Assembly (NCBI RefSeq): GCF_900142725.1
Contig: NZ_FRBW01000005.1
Location: forward strand, 124,001-188,000
Direction of reading: 5' to 3'
DNA from: Roseibium suaedae
GTDB lineage: Bacteria > Pseudomonadota > Alphaproteobacteria > Rhizobiales > Stappiaceae
Length of the DNA: 64,000 bases
Positions 17,404 through 25,910 of this stretch are shown here, one piece after another. The position numbers and the translations under genes were made by a program. Below the pieces are notes generated by a model, which was not told the origin of the DNA, did no database searches, and saw nothing but the letters and a program-made list of their open reading frames with translations. Position 1 is the first letter of the stretch. The number at the start of each line of letters is the position of its first letter.

Positions 17404-18687
17404 ATGGAGCGTCTTGTAGAGGTGCAATTTGCCCTCCCCTGCCCTGTCGATCATGGCGCGGAAATAGCCTCCGGGAGAAGATATCTGCTCCGGATCCCGC
17501 AAGGCCTTCTCCGCAACGACCGCGAGGCAGGCAGCGGCCAAATATCGACCTTGCCGCTCGACCGCCGACAGATAGCCTGCCGGGCTAAGCCCAATCAAAA
17601 CGCGCAAATCCTCCGCGGCATCACAAATCGCGGGCCAGCTTGAGAATGAAGCGCCGATTTCTGCCTGAACTGTGCTGCAGGCAGATTGCAATAGCCCGAT
17701 AGAAACGCCATCGAGATTGGTCTTGCCTGCATTGATGCCTGGAGTGGTGGCTGAAACGGTGGATTTCTCACTTCTGGAGGTATCCGCAGGCTTATTCGCT
17801 TGTTGTGAGGGATTGCCCCCGCCGCTAGGCTTTTTTTCAAAAGCCATCTCAACGGCGTAGCCGTTGTCAGATTTAGATTTGTTTTCTTGCTCGTTAGAGC
17901 AAGTCCGTTCTTTTTTACAAGTTAATGAATCGGGATGGCTTGTAATAGGTAATGGGATGACACTTATGTCACCCTCGCATGTCGTTTTTTCGTTTGAATT
18001 CTGATCCTTATGCATTTCGTGCACGGCTTCCAGCGCTTCAAGATAAAGTGCTTTAAGCAGCTCCGCACGATCGATCAACTCCACCCCTTCGCGAAGCCGG
18101 ATTTCCTCACAGCGGGTTTCAAAGTCAGCAAATTCAGGTCCCATTGCGTTGACCAGATCGACAATCGCCCGCGAATGACGAATGACTGCCCGCTTTGCGG
18201 CTTGTTGCTGCCTAAGCCGGCGCTGAAAGGCATCAGCCTGTTCCTTGAAGGCCTCAAGATTGAAGCACGTCGGCGTAAAATCCAGTCCGAAGGCCTGCTC
18301 AGGCTCTCCCGCATGACCGCGATAGACGAACCGACGCCCGGTTGAACTGTCCCGATAAGCCAAAATTCCCGCCTCCACGAGTTTTTTCAGGCACCGTGCG
18401 ACCGTCCGAGTGGATCGCTGTGTGTAATCCGCCAGACGCTGATTGGAGATGGCAACGACTGGACGACGCCCAGCCTGGAAATCATCCGACTGGACCAGGC
18501 CCAGAAGAATATCGAGGACATGATAAGTGGTGCCATCGATCCCGAGAGCAGGCGAAACCCGCTTCAGAACGAGGGAAATGTCACGCTTGGCAACGACCGG
18601 CCGGTCATCGAGACCTGCCAGGTGTGCACTCGCAAGAATGCCCGCAGACACCTTGCGAAAACTCGCAATCTGCTGAGAAGAAGACAT
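17386..18687 (-). CDS. repC: Replication initiator RepC
   Basis: A 433-residue initiator of repABC replicons. The N-terminal half (to about residue 240) carries the winged-helix DNA-binding region (ISNQRLADYTQRSTRTVARCLKKLVEAGIL). A charged, low-complexity linker (about 225-320) is followed by the conserved C-terminal domain (VAEKALRDPEQISSPGGYFRAM). It is preceded by GGAGGA and downstream of repB with a 217-bp gap that encodes an antisense RNA. RepC is known to act in cis on an origin within its own gene. Length is typical. Confidence 0.95.
   Translation of the reverse strand: MSSSQQIASFRKVSAGILASAHLAGLDDRPVVAKRDISLVLKRVSPALGIDGTTYHVLDILLGLVQSDDFQAGRRPVVAISNQRLADYTQRSTRTVARCLKKLVEAGILAYRDSSTGRRFVYRGHAGEPEQAFGLDFTPTCFNLEAFKEQADAFQRRLRQQQAAKRAVIRHSRAIVDLVNAMGPEFADFETRCEEIRLREGVELIDRAELLKALYLEALEAVHEMHKDQNSNEKTTCEGDISVIPLPITSHPDSLTCKKERTCSNEQENKSKSDNGYAVEMAFEKKPSGGGNPSQQANKPADTSRSEKSTVSATTPGINAGKTNLDGVSIGLLQSACSTVQAEIGASFSSWPAICDAAEDLRVLIGLSPAGYLSAVERQGRYLAAACLAVVAEKALRDPEQISSPGGYFRAMIDRAGEGKLHLYKTLHGLVNT
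17828..17971. other. Candidate oriV: AT-rich hairpin array inside repC
   Basis: In repABC plasmids the replication origin is known to lie in the AT-rich middle of repC. Here this stretch holds four inverted repeats in succession: 17828-17845 (GGCTTTT/AAAAGCC), 17850-17866 (CAACGGC/GCCGTTG), 17886-17903 (CTTGCTC/GAGCAAG) and 17958-17971 (TGACA/TGTCA). The surrounding sequence is clearly AT-richer than the flanking repC codons. The encoded linker is low-complexity, so DNA rather than protein function may shape it (inference). Confidence 0.6.
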
Positions 18688-18792
18688 AAGTCCTCCTTTG
18701 CCGGAAGCGCTAGGCAGACCGGCATGATCGTGATTTTAGGTGCGGGACAAGCAAAAGGCGCAAAAAGTCGTTGCTCTGTGCTCAGACAGAAC

Positions 18793-18821
18793 TTGCTTCT
18801 GCACACAAGTGATTCTAAAAT
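18793..18821 (+). promoter_or_regulatory. Promoter of the antisense ctRNA
   Basis: TTGCTT (18793-18798) and TAAAAT (18816-18821) are separated by 17 nt on the plus strand, opposite to repABC. Position and direction match ctRNA promoters in the repB-repC gap of other repABC plasmids. Confidence 0.65.
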
Positions 18822-18827
18822 CTCAAC

Positions 18828-18897
18828 CGCGACGAAGAGAGTTTAAGCCTTGTGCTTATCTCAATGTTAGGACCCGCCCTTGTGGCGGGTTCTCTCG
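18828..18897 (+). ncRNA. Counter-transcribed incompatibility RNA (ctRNA) of repABC
   Basis: This is a predicted antisense RNA of about 70 nt in the repB-repC gap. It starts about 7 nt after the TAAAAT box and ends at a hairpin with ACCCGCC (18872-18878) and GGCGGGT (18884-18890), followed by TCTCTCGTTT. In characterised repABC replicons a ctRNA at this place represses repC by pairing with the repBC leader and determines incompatibility. The exact ends are estimates. Confidence 0.7.
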
Positions 18898-18904
18898 TTT
18901 AGAG

Positions 18905-19957
18905 CTAATGCGTTGGCTCCCCTCCCCTTTCCAGTTCATGGAATTCCTCCATCAATGCGTCCATCCGCTCGGCCAGGAACCTGGCAAATGCGGGCTCGGA
19001 CTTTGCATTGAGGGTGATTTTTACGGCTGTGTCGCTCTCCTCGAGCGCACCGAAGGTTCGACCAAGCCGCTCAAGGGAGCGCTTTTGCGGCTTCGCTTTG
19101 ACCGGCTTTGCAATCAGCGCCTTTTGTGCGGTCCGGAAGGCAAGATCGAACCGCTTGTTCGTATCTGCCGATGTCCAGACCGCGCTGCCGGGAAGGACCT
19201 GAAGTGCGGTCTCCGCAAGAGCCCCCTTCCCTTCCCCGTCCAGCAATTCCGCGAACGCAGCCCATCGGGTGCGCCCGATCTTTGGCGCAGCTCCGATCAG
19301 CCTGACAATTCCAAGCGGGATCTGTCCCGCGATGGTTGCCATCTTCGAAACGTTGGTCTCGTCCGAAACCCCAACGGCGCGGGCGATCAGCCGGCGGTTA
19401 TACCCTTCCCTGGACAGGCTCTGGGCATAGAGCGCCTGCTCAATGAAGCTGAGGTTCTTCCGCTCGTTGTTTTCCAGTCCCTGGGCGAGGATGAGTTCTT
19501 CATCCGTCAGCTCCTGAACATAGGCCTTTACGGTTCGACCCAGAACCTGGCAAGCCCGGGTTCGCCGCATGCCATAAGCGATCTGATAGAGCCCGGCTTC
19601 TGTCGGGTGCTTTCTCACCAGAATAGGAAGCCGCTGCCCTTCCGCATCGATCGAGGTCAGCAGGCTCTGGAAATCCGGATCATCATCCGTCCATTCCAGT
19701 CGGTCCTGAACTAGCGGCGGGCGGCAAATCGCCGGATCCAGCTCCAGCACCTGTGCCTTTTCAAGCTCGGCCTTCAGCCTGATGTTTTCCTGCTCGATAT
19801 TGGCGAAACTCGCCTTCAGCGCCTTGGTTGGCGCCGTGGTCATGGACCGATCGGCGTTCTTTTCCTGCTCTGCCTGCTTGGCAAGGGCAGCCGGGTCAAC
19901 GGCACCAAACATTCCAGCAAGGCGCTTTGCCCGGTCTGTTGCTTTGGTTGCGCTCAT
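18905..19957 (-). CDS. repB: Plasmid partition protein RepB (ParB family)
   Basis: A 350-residue ParB-type centromere-binding protein. Counted from the ATG at 19957, the ParB/Sulfiredoxin domain spans about 70-165 (LPILVRKHP, YGMRRTRAC, ENNERKNLSFIEQA) and is followed by a helix-turn-helix (RRLIARAVGVSDETNVSKM). The ATG overlaps the repA stop as ATGA; a TTG at 19969 is a weaker alternative. RepB binds parS sites and, with RepA, segregates the plasmid and represses the operon. No exact GTT-N4-GC-N4-AAC site was seen in 17200-21660. Confidence 0.95.
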   Translation of the reverse strand: MSATKATDRAKRLAGMFGAVDPAALAKQAEQEKNADRSMTTAPTKALKASFANIEQENIRLKAELEKAQVLELDPAICRPPLVQDRLEWTDDDPDFQSLLTSIDAEGQRLPILVRKHPTEAGLYQIAYGMRRTRACQVLGRTVKAYVQELTDEELILAQGLENNERKNLSFIEQALYAQSLSREGYNRRLIARAVGVSDETNVSKMATIAGQIPLGIVRLIGAAPKIGRTRWAAFAELLDGEGKGALAETALQVLPGSAVWTSADTNKRFDLAFRTAQKALIAKPVKAKPQKRSLERLGRTFGALEESDTAVKITLNAKSEPAFARFLAERMDALMEEFHELERGGEPTH

Positions 19958-21174
19958 GTCCTGCCCCAAACTTTGAGAATGTTCTTGTAGATCTCCGAGT
20001 TGGCGGCATTCACCGCCTCGATCGCGCGATTGTAGGTGTCTCGTCCGACCGCGCCCTTTTCAAGCTCGTAAAGTGTCTTGTTTTCCAGACCCGCGTTGGT
20101 GATCGCCGTGGTTTCGAGAACGGCAGCGGTTACGACACTCTCACCAAAAAGAGACCGCAGCATCGCGGCAATGTTCACCTGCGGAACATCATGAGGCACG
20201 TGGCGCGTCAGCAGAAAGCGCAGGAACTCATGATCCACCGGCGCACCGAAATGGGCCATCTGCTCCAGCATTTCATCCAGCATGTAGAGGAACTGGTTCA
20301 TGCTGGCGACGTCGATCATCGCTGACTGGACCGGAATGATCAGTCCCGTTGCCGCAAACACCGCGTTCAGCGTCAGATATGACAGCTGCGGCGGCGCATC
20401 GATCACCACCACATCATACCGGTCTTCGACACTGCGCAGCGCCGTTGCCAGACGCCGGATGAAATACTCGTCACCGACATATTTGTTGCTGACGATCGCC
20501 GCTGGCGTTTCATAATCAAAATATTGCAGCTCGCTCTGCCCCGGAACGATGTCCAGACCCTCGAAGTAAGTCGGGCGGATCACCTCGGACAAAGGCCGAC
20601 GCTCTTCGTCATAGCGGAGAACGCCGAAGACCGTTTCATTGTCTCCAACTTCGAGCACCGGCTGCACACCGAGCATTTCGGTCAAGCTTGCCTGGGTGTC
20701 GAGATCGATCGCCAGAACACGCAGGCCCTGCAGTGCCAGAAACTGGGAAAGGTGCAGCGCCGTGGTGGTCTTCGCGCAGCCGCCCTTGAAGTTGGCGATG
20801 GCGATGATCTGCATCATGTCGCCGTCCCGGCGCCGCGGATCATAGGCCGTGGCGTGCGAGGGTTTCTTCGCAGCAAGAAACTTGCGCAGCTCGTTCACCT
20901 GGGCGAGCGTATAGATCCGGCGGTTGCCATCAGAGCGCTCTGGTTGAGGCCCCTCCCCGTCCAGCGACATCTGACGCAAAGCCGCAGGCGAGATGCCCAC
21001 GAGATCGGCGACTTCGGAAGACGAGAAATGCCGGAGCTGCTTGCGGGCTTCTGGCGGATAGTTCAGTTGCCAGTTGTTTTTGATCTGTGTGCTCAACAAC
21101 GACGAAAAGCGCGCGATCTTGGCGCGCGTGCTATTCGGGTCGAGTGGACCATCGAGACCGGCCACCTGTTCCAT
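19954..21174 (-). CDS. repA: Plasmid partition ATPase RepA (ParA family)
   Basis: A 406-residue ParA ATPase with an N-terminal MerR-like helix-turn-helix (about 48-100, FSSSEVADLVGISPAALRQM), typical of repABC RepA. The deviant Walker A is KGGCAKTTT (130-138), followed by LAIDLDTQASLT and VVIDAPPQLSYLT. It partitions the plasmid with RepB and autorepresses the operon. Palindromes lie directly upstream at 21191-21217. Confidence 0.95.
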   Translation of the reverse strand: MEQVAGLDGPLDPNSTRAKIARFSSLLSTQIKNNWQLNYPPEARKQLRHFSSSEVADLVGISPAALRQMSLDGEGPQPERSDGNRRIYTLAQVNELRKFLAAKKPSHATAYDPRRRDGDMMQIIAIANFKGGCAKTTTALHLSQFLALQGLRVLAIDLDTQASLTEMLGVQPVLEVGDNETVFGVLRYDEERRPLSEVIRPTYFEGLDIVPGQSELQYFDYETPAAIVSNKYVGDEYFIRRLATALRSVEDRYDVVVIDAPPQLSYLTLNAVFAATGLIIPVQSAMIDVASMNQFLYMLDEMLEQMAHFGAPVDHEFLRFLLTRHVPHDVPQVNIAAMLRSLFGESVVTAAVLETTAITNAGLENKTLYELEKGAVGRDTYNRAIEAVNAANSEIYKNILKVWGRT

Positions 21175-21190
21175 GTCTTTATCACTCCGA

Positions 21191-21217
21191 CGCTAAAAAG
21201 CGATTTTTCCGGAAAAA
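21191..21217. promoter_or_regulatory. Tandem palindromes before repA, likely RepA/RepB operator
   Basis: CGCTAAAAAGCG is an imperfect palindrome (21191-21202), and TTTTTCCGGAAAAA is a perfect palindrome (21204-21217); both sit 17-43 bp before repA. A second CTAAAAAG lies at about 21228. RepA is known to repress its own promoter, so this is a good operator candidate. Confidence 0.55.
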
Positions 21218-21253
21218 AGTGTCAGACCTAAAAAGACTGGAACAACCGATTCT

Positions 21254-21259
21254 TGTCAA
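21254..21259 (-). promoter_or_regulatory. Possible -35 element of the repA promoter
   Basis: On the minus strand TTGACA occurs about 80 bp before repA. A matching -10 box is weak (T-rich stretch about 17-18 nt away), so only the -35 can be supported. Confidence 0.35.
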
Positions 21260-22902
21260 AGGCTTTTTGGTTAACGACCTGTTACCCACTTGCCAGCGAA
21301 CGGCAACTTATGCACTTTCACCGTACTCAGACAGGAACACTCCGGCTAGAGGCGAATCGGGTGGCAGATGCCACGGGGTTAAGTCCTTGATTTTATGCAT
21401 TTCTCTGAAAGAGCGATTCTCTCAGGATTTGTCATGGAACGACAGAAACGCTGAGTTCCCAATGAGTTTCAACGCAAATTTCTTCCGTGGGGCGGCTCGC
21501 GGATCCGACTTCGGCTCTTTCCCCTCCTCCAAGTTGAACCATCGGAACCTAGAATCAATCAGCGACACTACTTCCGAGCCGCCGCTCAGATCAGGGCATT
21601 GAAAATGCTCGGCCGATGAAGGATTGGGTTGGCAACCGAGATTAACTTCTCCGTTGCCGAGCGATCAAATTCCCCAGCAGGTGATCACTTTGCCTCCATC
21701 TGGTCGAACACCTTCACTCCAACTGATATCTCGCTGAGACCAGCGCGGGCCTGGCCGCCACTTTGTGCCGCCTTCGTTTCGGAGTGCCCTCCCTTGCCGA
21801 TTTGAGCTCATTTCCGACGCGGTCCTCGGGCTCAGACATGCAATCACCCGAGTGTGGAACTGATAGAACAATTCTGCGGGTCAGATGGGCCCAACCAGAT
21901 CCCAGCCACAAGCTGCTCGGTCACGATCAGGAATGAAGGGCTCGCGGAGCCGGCGCGGCATGATGCTCCGGGCTCACACCACGCAGAGCTGAATGGCCTG
22001 CGCAAACGGCTCTTCAGCAAGGTTGCGCTGACGGACCGAGAACCTCATCGACCAACTGGACCTGCAGCTCTGAACCATCTCGTCTACGAGTCCTTGCTTT
22101 CGGTTCATCTCGCTTAGAAGCCGGCACTCAAGTGGCTTGGGAGCGAAAAGTTACAATCGACCAGTCAGAGCACTTTGGGAGACCGTTCCAGTATGGACAA
22201 CAGCCTTGTTCAATCTCATCGCCTCGAATGCGAACTGGTCACTAGTTCTCTTCGGTCGCCCAGCAATTCTACGAAAGGAAAGTTGTCTCATTTCTCTTAT
22301 CGGCGCAGATGGGGTCGACCAGGCACAACTGCGCTTGAGGATGAATTCCCCGAGGCCGAGGAACGCGACAAGACGAAAAATCCGGTCTGTGTTTGTCACA
22401 CAGGGCAGACAACAGAGCCCTTCAGTATGCGTGCCAGCCAGATCATCGCGCGGACAAGGATGTCGGCATAAACACTCTAGGCACATTAAACCCGTACTGA
22501 CGCCAAACTCTCCACCTGCGCCAAACATGCGTCAGGAACGCAAATGCGCTGTCGCGGCACACTTTGAGAATAACGCGCGTCCTTCGTCGCTATCACCTGC
22601 GGCGGCGGCACATTGCGATACGCTCGCAAGTCAAAGTCCATTCTCACGCCGCTGAGCTTCCCAGCCGAAGGCCGCCAAGAGGTCGCGTGACACTCAGGAG
22701 CTTTCAGAACTCAAATTGGCGCAAATAGAGTTTAGCTTCAAACACCGTAAGCCAGGGCACGAAGGGCAGGGGGACCAGATGCTCCACCGGTAGCTTGCCA
22801 ACACAATCAAGGTCGTGCTCGGAAGGACCTTAAAAATCATCCCCGAAACGCATCCAATCAAGACCCGCAAGGGAAGGGGAACAGGTGCGATAGAGCCGGA
22901 AT

Positions 22903-23130
22903 ATGAACCGTGCAGTCGATGCCTTTTTTTTGCAGAACGCCTCCAATTCAAACCCAAAGCAGCCAGGATCGGACAATGCGACCCTCTGCCGTTCCATTCG
23001 AATTTCAGACCTGTTGCCTGGGAACGAACCCGGCTTCCAAACTTTGAACGCACCAGTCTTTAAAGGATCTGATCTTCAGGACATCCAATCGACCCTTGAA
23101 GCTGCTGCACTGGCGGGATCTGAAACATGA
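22903..23130 (+). CDS. Small hypothetical protein, doubtful
   Basis: A 75-residue reading frame with ATG start and a protein-like C-terminal half (DLLPGNEPGFQTLNAPVFKG). No domain is recognised, the ribosome site is weak, and it lies in an otherwise non-coding stretch. It could be a relic. Confidence 0.25.
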   Translation: MNRAVDAFFLQNASNSNPKQPGSDNATLCRSIRISDLLPGNEPGFQTLNAPVFKGSDLQDIQSTLEAAALAGSET

Positions 23131-23273
23131 GAGAATAGCCACTCTAGGAGCCCAATGACTTCTCCCGCGCTCGTCTCGCCGCCTGAAAAATTATGGTAAA
23201 CAATAGCTTAACCAACGCAGCTCGTTATTTTCCAAGCGAGGCCGCAGAATGTATTTTCTGATTGAGATCATAT

Positions 23274-23289
23274 TCTGACTGCAGTCAGA
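23274..23289. repeat. Perfect 16-bp palindrome upstream of a secreted-protein gene
   Basis: TCTGACTGCAGTCAGA lies about 105 bp before the ATG at 23394. It could be an operator for that gene; no adjacent regulator gene points to a binding protein. Confidence 0.55.
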
Positions 23290-23393
23290 TAGAGGGGAGA
23301 GATTGAACCCTTTTAGGCCATGTCGATCCCAAGTCCGCATTCCGTTCGACGTCAGTTTCAAACGAAATCCACTTCACTGCGAGAAAGGCATCC

Positions 23394-24362
23394 ATGATCC
23401 AACCGTTCATTTTCGTCCGGCGCACAGCGAAAAACGCAATCATCTCAGGTCTGTTGGCACTTGGCATCGCAGCATTTGCAGGCCCATCCCTGATCAGAAA
23501 CGCAAGCGCTTCGGACGAAGCCACCCTGAACGGCGCCATGTTGCAAATCGAGCAGGTGGAGAAAACACTCGATCGAACGTCTTCCGCCATTCAAACTGAT
23601 GCCCTCCATCTGCAGCCTGAGGATGGAAGGAGCCTGCAAGAGTCGCTCACAGCGTTGCGCCCTCTTGCTGACGAGTATTTCAGCCCTCTGAAAGCCATTC
23701 ACCAGATTTCGGAAGCATTGGAACTCACGCCGGATCCGGACCTCGACATTGCGGCCTTCACAGAAGCAGCCGATCATCTGGATCAGGCCTTTGATCAGAT
23801 CGAGAGTGTTCTAGCGCAAGTGCAGAACCCAGGACACGACAAGGCGCTGGACGAAGCCGAACGAGCCGTCCGTGCAGAAAAACTTGAGCAAGCGTATAAG
23901 ACGCTTCTGGCAGAAAAAAATGCCACGCCGGACTGGGCCGCCCTCAAGTCGCTGGCCGATACTATGGCTGCGCCCGAAATTGGGGCCGAAGTGGCTTTGA
24001 CCCGCTACCGGTTCGTTCTTCTGGCGCGCGCCTATATCGCTAGGCGGGAGGCAGGTGCAAAGCGGCAAATCCCGGCAGATCTGAGCGCAGCAGCGCAGGA
24101 GATGGTCGAGGAAAGCCGCAAGAGCCAGGAGAAAACCGATGGTGTGTTCGAGCGCAATACCGCTCTGGAAATCGCCACTGTCCAGATGATGCAAGCCCTT
24201 GCTTTGCTTTCACACGCAGATCTGGCCACCCTACAGGCGTTCTATTCAAGCGGGGAGGGGAGGGCAAAGCGGAACCAGCTCGTTCAGGCCTTCCGGTCCG
24301 TCTCGGACAGTACCGCACAAGCCCTGTTCGCCCGCGTACTCGCAGATATGAACAAGGACTGA
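23394..24362 (+). CDS. Secreted alpha-helical protein of unknown function
   Basis: A 322-residue protein with an N-terminal signal sequence (AIISGLLALGIAAFAGP, cleavage probably after ASA near residue 40). The rest is rich in Ala, Glu, Gln and Leu and is predicted to be helical or coiled-coil. The C-terminal segment (LLSHADLATLQAFYSSGEGRA) faintly resembles DUF2059 proteins; I would not assign that family firmly. It stands alone, 2.2 kb from repA. GAAAGG lies 6 nt before the ATG. Confidence 0.65.
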   Translation: MIQPFIFVRRTAKNAIISGLLALGIAAFAGPSLIRNASASDEATLNGAMLQIEQVEKTLDRTSSAIQTDALHLQPEDGRSLQESLTALRPLADEYFSPLKAIHQISEALELTPDPDLDIAAFTEAADHLDQAFDQIESVLAQVQNPGHDKALDEAERAVRAEKLEQAYKTLLAEKNATPDWAALKSLADTMAAPEIGAEVALTRYRFVLLARAYIARREAGAKRQIPADLSAAAQEMVEESRKSQEKTDGVFERNTALEIATVQMMQALALLSHADLATLQAFYSSGEGRAKRNQLVQAFRSVSDSTAQALFARVLADMNKD

Positions 24363-24530
24363 TCTCGCGGAAAACAGCACTTGAGAATTCCGGCGGAGAA
24401 GTGCGCCCGCGAAAAAGCAGAAGGGAACCGCAGGGGAGGGGGGCTATTTTTGATAAGAATATCAATTAGATAAATTTGAACTGAGGCTCTCGCGGCACGT
24501 CCTAATTGAGTTCAATCCTGCGTCCAACAC

Positions 24531-24564
24531 AAAAAAGGCTCGCATCCGTCACCGGATGCGAGCC
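24531..24564 (-). terminator. Rho-independent terminator of the sugar ABC operon
   Basis: On the minus strand a perfect 12-bp stem (GGCTCGCATCCG with CGGATGCGAGCC), loop GTGA, is followed by TTTTTT. It lies 22 bp past the stop of the solute-binding protein gene. Confidence 0.85.
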
Positions 24565-24586
24565 CGTTCGTTGAACCTTCTCAGGC

Positions 24587-25840
24587 TTATTTCATGCCGA
24601 GCATACCGCGCAGGGTTTCTGCCAGATCCTTGATCGTTGCTTCCGGATCAGCCCCTTCGGTCACTTCAACCAGGGACGCGGCAACCAGATCCGTTGCGGC
24701 CACACCTTCGGCGCCCGGGAAGGCATACCAGGGACCGGCGTAATTGGCGATCTGGCTATGGGCGACGCGAGCGTTCGGGTTTTTCTCATAGAAGGCCCCG
24801 AGATAGGACGAATCCTCAACCACCTTGGCATTGGCCGGCGCATAACCGGTGTTCTCCACGATGATTTTCTGACCTTCCGGCCCGGTCACGAACGCCATGT
24901 ACTCCCAGGCAGCCTTCTGCTTGGCCTCATCCTTTGCCAGCATGACGATGGCAGATCCGCCAGTCGGGAAATAGACCTTGGCCTTGTCCTGAGTTGCAAC
25001 CGGCAGCGGCTTGACGGTAAGTTCAAACTTGTCGCCTGCACCTTCGGTGAACCGGGTCTGCAGGGATGAGCTCTCGAACATGATGCCGAGCGTTCCAGCC
25101 GGGAAGGCCTGGCGAGCATCGTTCTCGGAGTAGGACTTCATGCCCGCTTCCTTGGCAAAACGCTGATAAAGACCAGCAGCTTCAATACCTTCCGGGCTAT
25201 CGAAGGTGATGTCGCTCTCATCTTCGTTCATCTGACGGCCGCCAAAGGAACCCAGAAGCGACTGATAGCGCCAGTCGTGAGGGGAGATCCAGACGCCATC
25301 GGTCGTATCGCCAAGCGCATCAATCTTCGCCGCAAGTTCGATGATGCCATCGAATGTGTCCGGGAAGGCGTCCATGGACCCGCCGGCCTTTTCGACGAGC
25401 ACCGGATTGACATACATCACCAGCGTCGAGGCAGAAGTCGCCAGCGCATATTGCTTGTCACCGTATCGGCCGAGAGAGAGCAGGGCAGGGGTGTAGCCCT
25501 GGGACAGGGGATCATCGCCGATGAAGCCATCGACCGGCTGAGCAAGGCCGCGATCTTCCAGCACGCGCCACAGATTGAGGCCAACATAAGCGACATCCGG
25601 CGCTGTGCCAGCCACGGATTCGCGCAGCAGACGCTGAACACCATCTTCATAGCCCTCAGCAGGCCCATCGATCATGACCTTGACGTCCGGATGCTTAGCC
25701 ATGAAAGCATCCGCCAGCTTCTGCTGGGTATCTGCCCAAATGGTCGGAATGGCGTAATGGACACGGATGCCGGTTTCCTGCGCGTGCAGGGCACTGATGC
25801 CCGCAAGGGCGAAAGCGGAAGCGAGAAGAATGCGTTTCAT
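24587..25840 (-). CDS. Sugar ABC transporter substrate-binding protein
   Basis: A 417-residue periplasmic binding protein of the extracellular solute-binding family 1, UgpB/MalE type. It has a signal peptide (MKRILLASAFALAGISALHA), LADAFMAKHPDVKV, and a conserved FPTGGSAIVMLAKDEAKQKA stretch near the C-terminal third. It delivers a sugar or glycerol-phosphate-like solute to the permeases encoded just upstream (25911-27634). Substrate is not predictable. It is the last gene of the operon, followed by a strong terminator. Confidence 0.9.
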   Translation of the reverse strand: MKRILLASAFALAGISALHAQETGIRVHYAIPTIWADTQQKLADAFMAKHPDVKVMIDGPAEGYEDGVQRLLRESVAGTAPDVAYVGLNLWRVLEDRGLAQPVDGFIGDDPLSQGYTPALLSLGRYGDKQYALATSASTLVMYVNPVLVEKAGGSMDAFPDTFDGIIELAAKIDALGDTTDGVWISPHDWRYQSLLGSFGGRQMNEDESDITFDSPEGIEAAGLYQRFAKEAGMKSYSENDARQAFPAGTLGIMFESSSLQTRFTEGAGDKFELTVKPLPVATQDKAKVYFPTGGSAIVMLAKDEAKQKAAWEYMAFVTGPEGQKIIVENTGYAPANAKVVEDSSYLGAFYEKNPNARVAHSQIANYAGPWYAFPGAEGVAATDLVAASLVEVTEGADPEATIKDLAETLRGMLGMK

Positions 25841-25910
25841 TTCGGTAGGCTCCTGAATTCAAAGATCTTTTGGCCCGGTTCGATCCGCGCTCTTGGTGAT
25901 ATTGACCGGC

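Larger units (their letters stand above)
21235..23393. other. 2.1-kb region without a convincing gene
   Basis: Reading frames here are short, overlap in several frames, lack good ribosome sites and show no recognisable domain. Base composition is visibly lower in G+C than in the flanking genes. The only notable signals are a short palindrome (GGTTGGCAACC near 21629), one small possible gene at 22903-23130 and a 16-bp palindrome at 23274-23289. It may be decayed coding DNA or a plasmid control or spacer region. No insertion-sequence ends were recognised. Confidence 0.5.

Noticed and set aside
20173..20187. Near-match to the repABC centromere, GTTCACCTGCGGAAC inside repA
   Set aside because: It is one base short of the GTT-N4-GC-N4-AAC pattern, and no exact match was found by eye in 17200-21660.
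21665..22655. Possible transposase remnants in the gene-poor stretch
   Set aside because: The translated frames show no transposase motif, and no inverted-repeat ends or target duplications were seen.
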